In this document: one piece after another, positions 8,165 to 16,250 of the stretch | Position numbering within the stretch: position 1 is the first letter of the stretch | Layout: every line of letters starts with the position of its first letter | Origin: an uncultured Bacteroidales bacterium | GTDB lineage: Bacteria; Bacteroidota; Bacteroidia; Bacteroidales; Paludibacteraceae | NCBI GenBank assembly: GCA_903911085.1 | Contig: CAIWCC010000214.1 | Location: 62,001-126,000, forward strand | DNA: 64,000 nucleotides | Direction: 5' to 3' | Notes under the pieces: generated by a model | What the model was told of the DNA's origin: nothing | The model's database searches: none | The model's input: the letters and a program-made list of their open reading frames with translations, nothing else | Position numbers and translations under genes: made by a program

Positions 8165-10471
8165 CTATTCTAACAATTCCAACTTGGCAAATTTCAACAA
8201 TAAAGATTTGGTTCCTTTTTCGCCAAAGTCAATATCTGCTTTTTCATTGCCATTTATTACGCTTGTTTCTAACACTTTACCAATGCCGAAAATGCCATGT
8301 TTTACAAAAGCACCTACTGGAATTGAACCATTTGTTGTCGGAATTTTTACGTCATTACTTGATTCCATTTTTACCAAACGTTTTGGAACTATTGGAGCAA
8401 TATTTTCTTTAAAGGTAGTTTTTGAAAATGTACTACTTTTATTGAATCGGTTTCGTTCAATTTCCATGTCATCGTCCCAATTTCCAATTTGGGCTTGTTT
8501 GGGTTTTATTTCAACAGGTTTATCTAAAAATTGTTTGTCTATGTCTTCGATAAATCGGCTGGGGTTCGAAAAATTGGTTTTTCCATTGCGAAAACGCGAT
8601 TTGGAATAACTGATAAAACAACGTTCTTCTGCGCGTGTTATGGCCACATAAAAAAGTCTACGTTCCTCTTCTAATTCTCTTTCGGAACTGCAAAAAGGCG
8701 ATGGAAACAATTCTTCTTCCATGCCGACGATAAATACAGCTTTAAATTCCAGACCTTTAGCTGCATGAACGGTCATCAAAGTAACTTTGTCTTTGTCTGT
8801 CTCTTTGTCCGTATCTTGATCGGTTAGTAACGAAATTTCAGCCAAATAATCGGGGAGAAGTGCAATTTCTTCACCAGCTTGTTGTTTGGTTTCGCAAAAT
8901 TCATGGATAGCTTTGAGCAATTCCTGCACGTTTTCTTGTTTGCTCATGTTTTCTGGCGAACGATCAGTGTATGTGTCACTTATTACGCCAGTGGTTTTCA
9001 CAATGCTGTTTACCAAATTATATGCATTCTGAGTTGGCACTTGCTCTGCAAAAATATCAATCATTGCACGAAATTGTGCTAATTTGTTTGCAGTTCCTGC
9101 ATTCACCGTCAAATTATATTTTAGCATATCATTAAGTACTGTCCATACGCTAACAGCTTGTAGTTGAGCACAGTCAATCAGTTTGTTCACGGTAGTATCA
9201 CCAATTCCACGTGCTGGATAGTTAATGATTCGTTTCAATGCTTCTTCATCGTTAGGGTTGCAAATTAAACGACAATAGGCAATTACATCTTTGATTTCTT
9301 TGCGTTGATAAAATGACAAACCACCATAAATTCTATAGGGCGTATTTTGCTTGCGCAAAGCTTCTTCCATTACTCGCGATTGTGAATTGGTGCGGTACAA
9401 AATGGCAATGTCTTGAAATCGATAATTACTATCATATCGTAAATCAGTAATCGTATTGGTTACCACAAAACCTTCTTCGTAGTCGGTGAAAACATTCAGA
9501 ATTTTGATAGGTTTACCAGTTTCTTTTTCCGAAAATACAGTTTTCTTTATTTGTTGAATGTTTTTGTCAATCAGACTATTGGCAGCATTCACAATGGTTT
9601 GCGTAGAACGATAATTTTGCTCCAGTTTAAAAACTTGTGCATTGTGATAAGTGTTTTTAAATTGCAAAATATTATCGATATTTGCACCGCGAAAAGAATA
9701 AATACTTTGTGCATCGTCGCCAACAACGCAAATTTTTTCGTGTTGTTCAGCAAGTTTCTTGACAATAAGATATTGTGCAAAATTTGTATCTTGATATTCA
9801 TCTACCAATATATATTGAAAAATCTGTTGGTATTTTTGAAGTATAATAGGATTGTTTCGGAATAAAACATTGGTTTGAAGCAATAAATCGTCAAAATCCA
9901 TAGCATCAGCCTGCTTACACCGATTGCAATATATTTTATATATGTCTTTGAGCAAAGGTATTTTCGAATTGGCGTCAGCTTTTAACAAATCGGTGTTGCC
10001 AAGATATGCATCGGGAGTAATGAGATTATTTTTTGCAAACGAAATGCGTGATTGTACAAAACCATGTTTGTAGATTTTGTCGTCCAATTTCATTTCTTTT
10101 ACAATGCTTTTAATCAAACTTTTTGAGTCGGCAGAATCATAAATAGTAAAGTTTTTGGTGTAACCAATATGTTCTGCTTCTGCGCGAAGAATTCGTGAAA
10201 AAATGGCATGGAAAGTACCCATCCAAAGATATCTAGCTGTATTAATGCCTACCATTTCGGCTATTCGCGCTTTCATTTCGCGGGCAGCTTTGTTGGTAAA
10301 AGTTAGTGCCAAAATAGTACCTGGCTTCATCCCTTTTTTGAGTAAATAGGCTATTTTATAGGTTAATACGCGTGTTTTCCCTGAACCAGCACCTGCTATT
10401 ACAAGTGATGCACCATCGGTATATTTTACAGCCTGTAGTTGGCTTTCGTTGAGTTCATTTAAAAATTCCAT
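8165..10471 (-). CDS. pcrA: ATP-dependent DNA helicase, UvrD/PcrA type
   Basis: This 768-residue superfamily 1A helicase carries Walker A AGAGSGKT at residues 26-33, motif II (VDEYQDTN), the QNYRST motif, and the late motifs TVHAAKGLEF and VAITRAEERC. The C-terminal 60 residues (VGAFVKHGIFGIGKVLE onward) form the small Tudor-like domain that in PcrA/UvrD binds RNA polymerase during transcription-coupled repair. Family knowledge places it in nucleotide excision and mismatch repair, replication restart and removal of RecA from DNA. It lies upstream of recA on the same strand but has its own promoter signals. PcrA and UvrD cannot be separated without phylogeny. Confidence 0.95.
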   Translation of the reverse strand: MEFLNELNESQLQAVKYTDGASLVIAGAGSGKTRVLTYKIAYLLKKGMKPGTILALTFTNKAAREMKARIAEMVGINTARYLWMGTFHAIFSRILRAEAEHIGYTKNFTIYDSADSKSLIKSIVKEMKLDDKIYKHGFVQSRISFAKNNLITPDAYLGNTDLLKADANSKIPLLKDIYKIYCNRCKQADAMDFDDLLLQTNVLFRNNPIILQKYQQIFQYILVDEYQDTNFAQYLIVKKLAEQHEKICVVGDDAQSIYSFRGANIDNILQFKNTYHNAQVFKLEQNYRSTQTIVNAANSLIDKNIQQIKKTVFSEKETGKPIKILNVFTDYEEGFVVTNTITDLRYDSNYRFQDIAILYRTNSQSRVMEEALRKQNTPYRIYGGLSFYQRKEIKDVIAYCRLICNPNDEEALKRIINYPARGIGDTTVNKLIDCAQLQAVSVWTVLNDMLKYNLTVNAGTANKLAQFRAMIDIFAEQVPTQNAYNLVNSIVKTTGVISDTYTDRSPENMSKQENVQELLKAIHEFCETKQQAGEEIALLPDYLAEISLLTDQDTDKETDKDKVTLMTVHAAKGLEFKAVFIVGMEEELFPSPFCSSERELEEERRLFYVAITRAEERCFISYSKSRFRNGKTNFSNPSRFIEDIDKQFLDKPVEIKPKQAQIGNWDDDMEIERNRFNKSSTFSKTTFKENIAPIVPKRLVKMESSNDVKIPTTNGSIPVGAFVKHGIFGIGKVLETSVINGNEKADIDFGEKGTKSLLLKFAKLELLE

Positions 10472-10568
10472 AAGATTATTGCTCTAAACCACAATGAATG
10501 CTGAGCCACTTTGAGATTGATTGATTTGTTAATAATAAAGGCATTTGTTTCAAATAGCTTTTCAAGTG

Positions 10569-10576
10569 CAAAGTTA
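10569..10576 (-). promoter_or_regulatory. Helicase gene -7 element (left half of divergent pair)
   Basis: The minus strand reads TAACTTTG, an exact TAnnTTTG match, about 100 bases upstream of the helicase start. The same eight bases occur on the plus strand 62 bases away for the divergent acyltransferase gene. Confidence 0.6.
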
Positions 10577-10638
10577 GTAAATACATTCATTACATTGCGA
10601 AAAAAAAATTAATAACTAATTATTTAATCAAAAAGAAC

Positions 10639-10646
10639 TAACTTTG
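10639..10646 (+). promoter_or_regulatory. Acyltransferase gene -7 element (right half of divergent pair)
   Basis: TAACTTTG is an exact TAnnTTTG element about 110 bases before the ATG at 10757. The -33 position is AT-rich without a clear TTTG. Confidence 0.55.
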
Positions 10647-10756
10647 CATTTCCATAGTAAGTTGATAAGATTATCATACAGCAGATATTTATTTAACAAC
10701 TCAAGAAGAATAGAAAATAGTTAATTTATTGATATATTAAAAAGCGTGAATAGAAA

Positions 10757-11308
10757 ATGAAAAAGATTAGTGAATTTATTTTTAAAACATTTGGATGGAA
10801 AGCAATTTTGACTCTTGATGAGCCACCAAAAAGTGTAATTTGTATAGCTCCGCATACTAGCAATTGGGATTTTCCGATAGGTGAACTTTTTTATTTTGTG
10901 GCTGGACGACACTCCCATTTTTTAATGAAAAAGGCCTGGTTTTTTTTTCCTATGGGAAATTTACTTCGTTCGTTAGGCGGTGTTCCTGTTGATAGATCGA
11001 AACGAACTTCTGTAACTGATCAAATGGCAGCTGAATTTGCCAAACGTGATTATTTTCATGTAGCAATCACTCCTGAGGGTACTCGTAGCCCTGTGAAAAA
11101 ATGGAAAATGGGTTTTTACCACATTGCCGTTAAAGCCGGTGTTCCAATTCAATTGGCGTATATCGACTATGCAAAAAAAGAAATGGGTATAACTAAAATT
11201 ATTTATCCTTCTGGTAATGAGGCTGAAGATATGGCTAAAATCTACGATTTTTATAAAGATGTTCAACCGCGATATCCAGAAAAGTTCTATAAAATGAAAG
11301 TAAAATAA
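10757..11308 (+). CDS. PlsC-like 1-acyl-glycerol-phosphate acyltransferase family protein
   Basis: The 183-residue protein has the glycerolipid acyltransferase motifs: H33-x4-D38 (HTSNWD), the GGVPVDRS block at 74-81 and PEGTRS at 106-111. It should transfer an acyl chain to a lysophospholipid or related lipid at the inner membrane. It is shorter than PlsC, with no separate N-terminal membrane helix, and resembles the compact Bacteroidota subgroup whose acceptor is not established. It is followed 29 bases later by a nitrilase-family gene on the same strand, so the two probably form a small operon. Confidence 0.88.
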   Translation: MKKISEFIFKTFGWKAILTLDEPPKSVICIAPHTSNWDFPIGELFYFVAGRHSHFLMKKAWFFFPMGNLLRSLGGVPVDRSKRTSVTDQMAAEFAKRDYFHVAITPEGTRSPVKKWKMGFYHIAVKAGVPIQLAYIDYAKKEMGITKIIYPSGNEAEDMAKIYDFYKDVQPRYPEKFYKMKVK

Positions 11309-11337
11309 TTTTTATCAATAATTTTATTATAAAAAAA

Positions 11338-12108
11338 ATGCGTATTTCTCTTTTTCAATATAACATTGTATGGGCTGATAAAACCGCTAACATTCAAATA
11401 GTTGACGAGCATTTGTCCAAAATTGTTGGTCAAACTGATTTGTTGGTATTACCCGAAATGTTTAGTACTGGATTTTGTACCAATGACCTTCATTTGGCAG
11501 AAACAATGACTGGCGAAACTGTTAATACGCTCAAATCATGGGCATTAAAATATAAATTGGCCATTACTGGAAGTTTTATTGCAACCGAAGCTGGCAGTAT
11601 TTATAATAGAGCTTTTTTTGTTTTTCCCACTGGCGAAATTCAAACAGCCGACAAACGTCATTTGTTTTCGATGGGCGGTGAGCAAAATTTTTTTTCTAAT
11701 GGTAATAAGCAATTGATTGTCAATTATTGTGGGTTTAATATATGTGTGTTGGTTTGTTACGATATTCGGTTTCCAGTATGGGCACGTAATATTAATAATA
11801 AATATGATTTACTGATATATGTGGCTAACTTTCCTGAACGTCGTATTGCTGATTGGGATATTTTACTAAAAGCGCGTGCCATTGAAAATCAGACTTATGT
11901 CTGCGGATTAAATAGAGTAGGAGTAGATGGTATTAATATTCAATACAATGGACATTCTGTTGTGCTTGACGCAAAAGCTTCAGAATTATTGACATTTGAT
12001 GATAATGAATCAAATATTAAAACTGCAGAAATTGAGCTAGAGCCATTATTGCGCTATCGTGAGAAATTTGCCGTTTGGCGCGATGCCGATTCTTTTACAA
12101 TCTTATAA
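11338..12108 (+). CDS. Nitrilase-superfamily amidohydrolase (omega-amidase/YafV-like)
   Basis: The 256-residue protein shows the complete nitrilase-superfamily catalytic triad: E40 (LPEMF), K106 (ADKRHLF) and C140 (VCYDIRFP). The segment VCYDIRFPVWARN and the length are typical of the YafV/Nit2 omega-amidase branch. That branch hydrolyses 2-oxoglutaramate or 2-oxosuccinamate formed by glutamine or asparagine transaminases and completes part of the methionine salvage route. Substrate assignment is from family resemblance. No transaminase is adjacent. It follows the acyltransferase closely and ends at a terminator shared with rpsO. Confidence 0.88.
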   Translation: MRISLFQYNIVWADKTANIQIVDEHLSKIVGQTDLLVLPEMFSTGFCTNDLHLAETMTGETVNTLKSWALKYKLAITGSFIATEAGSIYNRAFFVFPTGEIQTADKRHLFSMGGEQNFFSNGNKQLIVNYCGFNICVLVCYDIRFPVWARNINNKYDLLIYVANFPERRIADWDILLKARAIENQTYVCGLNRVGVDGINIQYNGHSVVLDAKASELLTFDDNESNIKTAEIELEPLLRYREKFAVWRDADSFTIL

Positions 12109-12166
12109 TTTTTCATTATTGTAGAAATTTGGATTACCTTCAATAATAATCTCATTTTATGCTAAT

Positions 12167-12204
12167 AAAAAAGGCATTTCAAAATTAAATTTGAAATGCC
12201 TTTT
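12167..12204. terminator. Bidirectional terminator between amidase and rpsO
   Basis: A 15-base perfect stem (core AGGCATTTCAAA, 12169-12183 with 12190-12204) has a 6-base loop, an A run on the left and a T-rich tract on the right. It lies between two convergent genes and can serve both. Confidence 0.88.
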
Positions 12205-12226
12205 GTTTTTTTTTTGAAAGCAAATG

Positions 12227-12496
12227 TTACTTTCTGATACCCAACTCTTTGATAATTGCACGGTAGCGATTAATATCGGTATCTTTCAAATAATTGAGAA
12301 GACGACGACGTTTTCCTACCAAAATTACTAGAGCGCGTTCTGTACTATAATCTTTTTTGTTTACCTTCAAATGTGAAGTTAAATGGTTAATACGGTATGA
12401 AAACAATGCTATTTGGCCTTCAGATGAGCCAGTATCAGTGTTAGACTTTCCGTGTTTACCGAAGATTTCTTGCTTAATTTCAGCTGTTAAATACAT
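12227..12496 (-). CDS. rpsO: 30S ribosomal protein S15
   Basis: The 89-residue product is the standard length of S15, which binds helix 22 and the three-way junction of 16S rRNA early in 30S assembly. Recognisable segments are DTGSSEGQIA, LTSHLKVNKKDYS and the basic VGKRRRLLNYL. In many bacteria S15 represses its own translation by binding its leader; no obvious pseudoknot was worked out here. The gene stands alone between two intergenic regulatory sites and has a full promoter. Confidence 0.99.
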   Translation of the reverse strand: MYLTAEIKQEIFGKHGKSNTDTGSSEGQIALFSYRINHLTSHLKVNKKDYSTERALVILVGKRRRLLNYLKDTDINRYRAIIKELGIRK

Positions 12497-12579
12497 GATA
12501 ATTAATTCAGTATAAATGTTTTAAAATACAAACTTAGCAATGCACACATCACAAAACTACATATTTGATTTTGAGTGTG

Positions 12580-12610
12580 CAAAGGTAATCTATTAATTTT
12601 GAACTACAAA
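12580..12610 (-). promoter_or_regulatory. rpsO promoter, both boxes
   Basis: On the minus strand TTTG (12610-12607) is followed after 19 bases by TACCTTTG (12587-12580), a full match to the Bacteroidota vegetative promoter. The start codon is about 84 bases downstream. The upstream box lies within the last codons of the PAP2 gene. Confidence 0.8.
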
Positions 12611-13269
12611 GTGTTTTTTCTTTTTATTCTAATAAAAACATCTCGTAGTGAGCCTTCAGCCCATTTAAGATGTAATGTTTCGTAGTAGAATAGCCAAGAA
12701 ATTGTTACCGCAACGCCAATTATTGAACCAAACATAACATCAATAGCAAAATGTTGGGATAGATAAATACGCGACAATCCCACCAGCATTGCCAAAATAA
12801 AAAATATAAAATGAAGTAATGGTTTTTTTGTAAAAAAAGTTATTGCAAGAAAAAATGCAAATGCAGTTATAGTGTGTCCCGATGGAAAGCTGTGCGATGA
12901 ATGTAGCTGTTCTCCAAGTACTTGGTGTAAGTTTACATTAGGATAATTGTCTGCGAAATACTTAAATGGTCGTGGTTCGTCCCAAGTTTGTTTTATAAAT
13001 TGAGAGAATAAGCCCGACGCCAATTGAGTTATAAGCACAAATAGTGCAAGTCTATAACGATAAAATAATAGTACCACAACCACAAAAAACGGAAATGAAC
13101 CACCTACATTTGTATAATAGTAAAAAAAAATGTCTCTATTTGGTGTGTTAAATGAGGTGAGCCATAGATGTAAATCAGCTTTATTATTGCAAATAATTAA
13201 CGTGAATAAAGTGATTACAAATATTATGTAGGGAATATAAAATGCCCAAAATTGCTTGAAATGTGTCAT
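12604..13269 (-). CDS. PAP2-family membrane phosphatase
   Basis: The 221-residue integral membrane protein carries all three PAP2 motifs: K93-x6-RP (KQTWDEPRP), PSGH at 129-132 and SRIYLSQHFAIDV (R167, H173, D177). The family hydrolyses lipid phosphates such as phosphatidic acid, undecaprenyl diphosphate or lipid A phosphates on the outer face of the inner membrane. Which one applies here is unknown. It follows rnfA by only six bases on the same strand and could be the last gene of the Rnf transcript, although the function does not obviously fit. Confidence 0.9.
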   Translation of the reverse strand: MTHFKQFWAFYIPYIIFVITLFTLIICNNKADLHLWLTSFNTPNRDIFFYYYTNVGGSFPFFVVVVLLFYRYRLALFVLITQLASGLFSQFIKQTWDEPRPFKYFADNYPNVNLHQVLGEQLHSSHSFPSGHTITAFAFFLAITFFTKKPLLHFIFFILAMLVGLSRIYLSQHFAIDVMFGSIIGVAVTISWLFYYETLHLKWAEGSLRDVFIRIKRKNTL

Positions 13270-13275
13270 ATAAAT

Positions 13276-13851
13276 TTATTTTACAATTCCAGCAAAGCCC
13301 ATAAATGCCATAGCCAAAAGTCCTGCTGTGATTAATGAAATAGGTGTTCCTTCCAATGCTTTTGGGACTTTTACCATGCTAAGTTGCTCCCGAATACCAG
13401 CGAATAAAACAAGTGCCAATCCAAAACCAACTGCTGTTGAAATAGCAAATACAACGCTTTCAATCAAATTAAAATCTTTTTTTATTACCAATAATGCAAC
13501 ACCCAAAATAGTACAGTTGGTAGTGATAAGTGGTAAAAATACACCTAACGCTTGATAAAGTGCTGGTGATACTTTTTTAAGAATGATTTCAACCAATTGT
13601 ACCAGAGCTGCAATGATGAGGATGTAGGTAATAGTTTGTAAATAACCGATATGGAAAGTGTCTAAAACCGATTTTTGAATAATGTAAGTAAAAATAGTGG
13701 CTATTGTCATTACAAATGCCACTGCAGCACTCATGCCTAAAGCGGTATCAATTTTTTTTGAAACACCTAAAAATGGACAAATGCCTAAAAATTGTGACAA
13801 CACGATATTGTTCACAAAAACTGCACTGATAAATATTAGAATAAATGTCAT
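13276..13851 (-). CDS. rnfA: Rnf complex subunit A
   Basis: RnfA is one of the two antiparallel-fold membrane subunits of the ion-translocating ferredoxin:NAD+ oxidoreductase. The 191-residue protein opens with the diagnostic VNNIVLSQFLGICPFLGVSK and has about six membrane segments; the cysteine in ICPF contributes to the membrane-embedded 2Fe-2S cluster shared with RnfE. It is the final Rnf gene of the cluster and is separated from rnfE by a 108-base spacer filled by a short inverted-repeat element. Confidence 0.97.
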   Translation of the reverse strand: MTFILIFISAVFVNNIVLSQFLGICPFLGVSKKIDTALGMSAAVAFVMTIATIFTYIIQKSVLDTFHIGYLQTITYILIIAALVQLVEIILKKVSPALYQALGVFLPLITTNCTILGVALLVIKKDFNLIESVVFAISTAVGFGLALVLFAGIREQLSMVKVPKALEGTPISLITAGLLAMAFMGFAGIVK

Positions 13852-13865
13852 AAGTATTAAAATTA

Positions 13866-13975
13866 TCCCTAGCCCTGAAGGGGAACTAGGTTAGTATTGA
13901 TTTATATATATTCTCCATTAAGGAATAGTTAATTTTAATGATAGTAACCCAATTCCCATTTAGGGGTTAGGTGTT
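13866..13975. repeat. Short inverted-repeat element, copy 1 (rnfE/rnfA spacer)
   Basis: The left end reads TCCCTAGCCCTGAAGGGGAAC (13866-13886) and the right end, inverted, AATTCCCATTTAGGGG followed by TTAGG (13951-13971). The interior shares GTATTGATTTAT with the copy in the groE operon. The right end overlaps the last codons of rnfE and supplies its stop codon. This is one of three such units in the window (see 35957 and 43055). It looks like a MITE or REP-type unit. Confidence 0.75.
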
Positions 13976-14556
13976 TTTATCTTATTTATCACAGCAATTA
14001 AATAGCCTAAAGCGATAAATGCGCCCGGTGCCAATATAAAAATTAGCATTCCATAATTTTCAGGAAATACTACCATTCCAAAAGTTTTTCCAGTTCCCAA
14101 TAATTCGCGTACTGCGCCCAATAATGTGAGTGCAAATGTAAATCCAAGTCCAATACCAATACCGTCGAGCATTGAATCAAAAACTGAATTTTTTGCAGCA
14201 AAAGCCTCTGCACGTCCGAGTACTATACAGTTTACAACTATAAGTGGTATGAATATGCCTAAAGTGTCGTAAAGTGCTGGTAGGTAGGCTTGCATGGTCA
14301 TTTCTACTACACTTACAAATGTTGCAATTACCACCACGTATGCTGGAATTCGCACTTGATCGGGAATGATGTTTTTTAATAAAGCTATTGCCATATTTGA
14401 TCCAACAAGTACAAATAAAGTGGCCAAACCCATACTCATTCCATTTATAGCTGACGAAGTTGTAGCAAGGGTTGGGCACATTCCTAAAATCAAGACGAAA
14501 GTTGGATTTTCAGTAATCAAACCATTTACGATGATTTTCATTTTTGAATTACTCAT
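13960..14556 (-). CDS. rnfE: Rnf complex subunit E
   Basis: RnfE pairs with RnfA in the membrane and supplies the other half of the cluster-binding site (LGMCPTLATTSSA). The 198-residue protein has about six membrane segments and the conserved VVNCIVLGRAEAFA. Its start overlaps the end of rnfG by 8 bases, indicating translational coupling. The last residues, TPNP, and the stop codon are encoded by the right end of an intergenic repeat element, so the natural C-terminus has probably been altered by that insertion. Confidence 0.97.
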   Translation of the reverse strand: MSNSKMKIIVNGLITENPTFVLILGMCPTLATTSSAINGMSMGLATLFVLVGSNMAIALLKNIIPDQVRIPAYVVVIATFVSVVEMTMQAYLPALYDTLGIFIPLIVVNCIVLGRAEAFAAKNSVFDSMLDGIGIGLGFTFALTLLGAVRELLGTGKTFGMVVFPENYGMLIFILAPGAFIALGYLIAVINKIKTPNP

Positions 14557-15232
14557 TGCTTTGCCCTTTCTTTTTTGATATATTTGCCATTTGCAGTGAA
14601 TCTTTTGATGAATTATTGTTGGTTGTTATAGTATTTTCATTCAGTTTAGTAGTATTTGCATTTTTAGAAAAAGCAAAATATGCATTGCGAACAGCAAATA
14701 AAAAAGCCCTTGAACTTATAGTGGCTGCAGTAATTCCATCCACTTCGCCACCATCTTTACTCACTGATAAATTCCCATTGGAAGGATTTTTGCCAATAAT
14801 ACTTTGCTGAGCTTTGTTAGCTTTAAACCAATCAACCATTTTTGTGCCTAAGCCAGGAGTTTCATTTTGTTCTAACACTTTATAATTTAGTATTGCTCCA
14901 TTTTTGTCAAATCCAACCATAATGTCAATATGTCCATTAAATCCGTTATTTGATGAAGACTCAACAGCAGCTCCTACAAAATTGTTGTTTATGTTGAATG
15001 CTTTATACACTTTTATTGTTTCAACACCTTCAATTACCACAATTGGTTTTTGGTCGAAATGATGATGCGGAGGCAATACTTCTTTAATTGCATTTTGTTC
15101 TTTGGCAATTTTAGATTTAGCAATTGGCTCTACAGTAAGTGTATACACAGATGCTAATGCAAATGCAGCAAATAATGTGATGCCTGAAAGCACCAATACC
15201 ATATTTTTAAAATTTGATTCTAACTTTTTCAT
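14549..15232 (-). CDS. rnfG: Rnf complex subunit G (FMN-binding)
   Basis: RnfG is the periplasm-facing flavoprotein of the Rnf complex. It has one N-terminal membrane helix (about residues 11-32) and an FMN-binding domain with the covalent-flavin motif GITAATISS, where T171 is the expected phosphoester-linked residue. The 227-residue length includes an unusual Asn/Thr/Lys-rich tail after residue 190 with no family counterpart that I recognise. It overlaps rnfE by 8 bases and follows rnfD by 5 bases. Confidence 0.95.
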   Translation of the reverse strand: MKKLESNFKNMVLVLSGITLFAAFALASVYTLTVEPIAKSKIAKEQNAIKEVLPPHHHFDQKPIVVIEGVETIKVYKAFNINNNFVGAAVESSSNNGFNGHIDIMVGFDKNGAILNYKVLEQNETPGLGTKMVDWFKANKAQQSIIGKNPSNGNLSVSKDGGEVDGITAATISSRAFLFAVRNAYFAFSKNANTTKLNENTITTNNNSSKDSLQMANISKKKGQSNE

Positions 15233-15237
15233 TATTT

Positions 15238-16209
15238 TTATTTCTCCCCAAATCGTTTTGGTTTAATATAATTATTGATTAATGGTGTGAAGGCGTTCAT
15301 AATGAGAATTGCAAAAGAAACTCCTTCGGGATATGCTCCAAACATACGAATAATTACTGTTATTATGCCAATTCCGACACCATAGATTAGCATTCCACGA
15401 GTTGTCATGGGTGAAGTTGCATAGTCGGTAGCCATAAAAATGGATCCCAACATCAATCCACCAGTTAGCAAATGAAAAATTGGTGTGGTAGCGTACATTT
15501 CTGGATTTAGCAAATGTAAAATTCCTGTAAAAACAAAAACTGTAAATAAAATGCTAAATGGTATATGCCAAGTAATTATGCGTTTTGCCAATAAATAAAT
15601 AAGTCCAATAATTAATGCAGCTGCCGATACTTCACCCATCGAACCACCCATATTGCCTAAGAATAAATGCAAGGTGTCAGGAATTTCAGCAAATTGCCCT
15701 TTCAGCAAAGCCAATGGAGTAGCGGCTGTTACTGCATCAATGTATGCCGTATTAAATGGAATTGGTTTTGGCCAGCTCGTCATAGCCACTGGAAAAGAAA
15801 TGAGTAGAAAAACGCGCCCAACCAAAGCTGGATTAAGAGGATTGTTACCCAGTCCGCCAAAACTCATTTTGGCAATTCCAATTGCAACCAATGCACCAAT
15901 TATGACCATCCAAACTGGTATGTTTGACGGTAAATTAAATGCTAACAATAAGCCAGTTAATGCTGCAGAACCATCATTTATACTAATTGCTCCTTTTAAA
16001 ATATAGCGTTGAATTAAGTATTCAAATAGCACACACGAAACTACCGATGTAATACTAACTATAAGTGCACCAAGTCCAAAAAAATACAATGCTACCAAAT
16101 AAGCAGGCATAAGCGCAATTATCACGCTTGTCATATTTTTAGAAACCGAATCTCCACCATGTATATGAGGTGCTGGTGAAATAATAAGTTTGTTCATATA
16201 TTTATTCAA
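15238..16209 (-). CDS. rnfD: Rnf complex subunit D
   Basis: RnfD is a membrane subunit of the complex with a covalently bound FMN. The 323-residue protein has about nine membrane segments, the SFGGLGNNPLNPALVGR block at 116-132 and the flavin motif TAATPL, in which T164 is the attachment residue. A second possible start (MNKLIISP) lies four codons downstream at 16197. It sits between rnfC and rnfG in the standard order. Confidence 0.97.
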   Translation of the reverse strand: MNKYMNKLIISPAPHIHGGDSVSKNMTSVIIALMPAYLVALYFFGLGALIVSITSVVSCVLFEYLIQRYILKGAISINDGSAALTGLLLAFNLPSNIPVWMVIIGALVAIGIAKMSFGGLGNNPLNPALVGRVFLLISFPVAMTSWPKPIPFNTAYIDAVTAATPLALLKGQFAEIPDTLHLFLGNMGGSMGEVSAAALIIGLIYLLAKRIITWHIPFSILFTVFVFTGILHLLNPEMYATTPIFHLLTGGLMLGSIFMATDYATSPMTTRGMLIYGVGIGIITVIIRMFGAYPEGVSFAILIMNAFTPLINNYIKPKRFGEK

Positions 16210-16250
16210 AGTTCAATAAATCAATTCTTTTTTGTGATTTTTTTTCAAAA

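Noticed and set aside
9551..9865. Plus-strand frame opposite the helicase gene
   Set aside because: It is an antisense shadow of a strongly conserved helicase region.
14177..14479. Second minus-strand frame inside rnfE
   Set aside because: It is a shifted frame of rnfE with Cys/His/Ser-rich nonsense composition.
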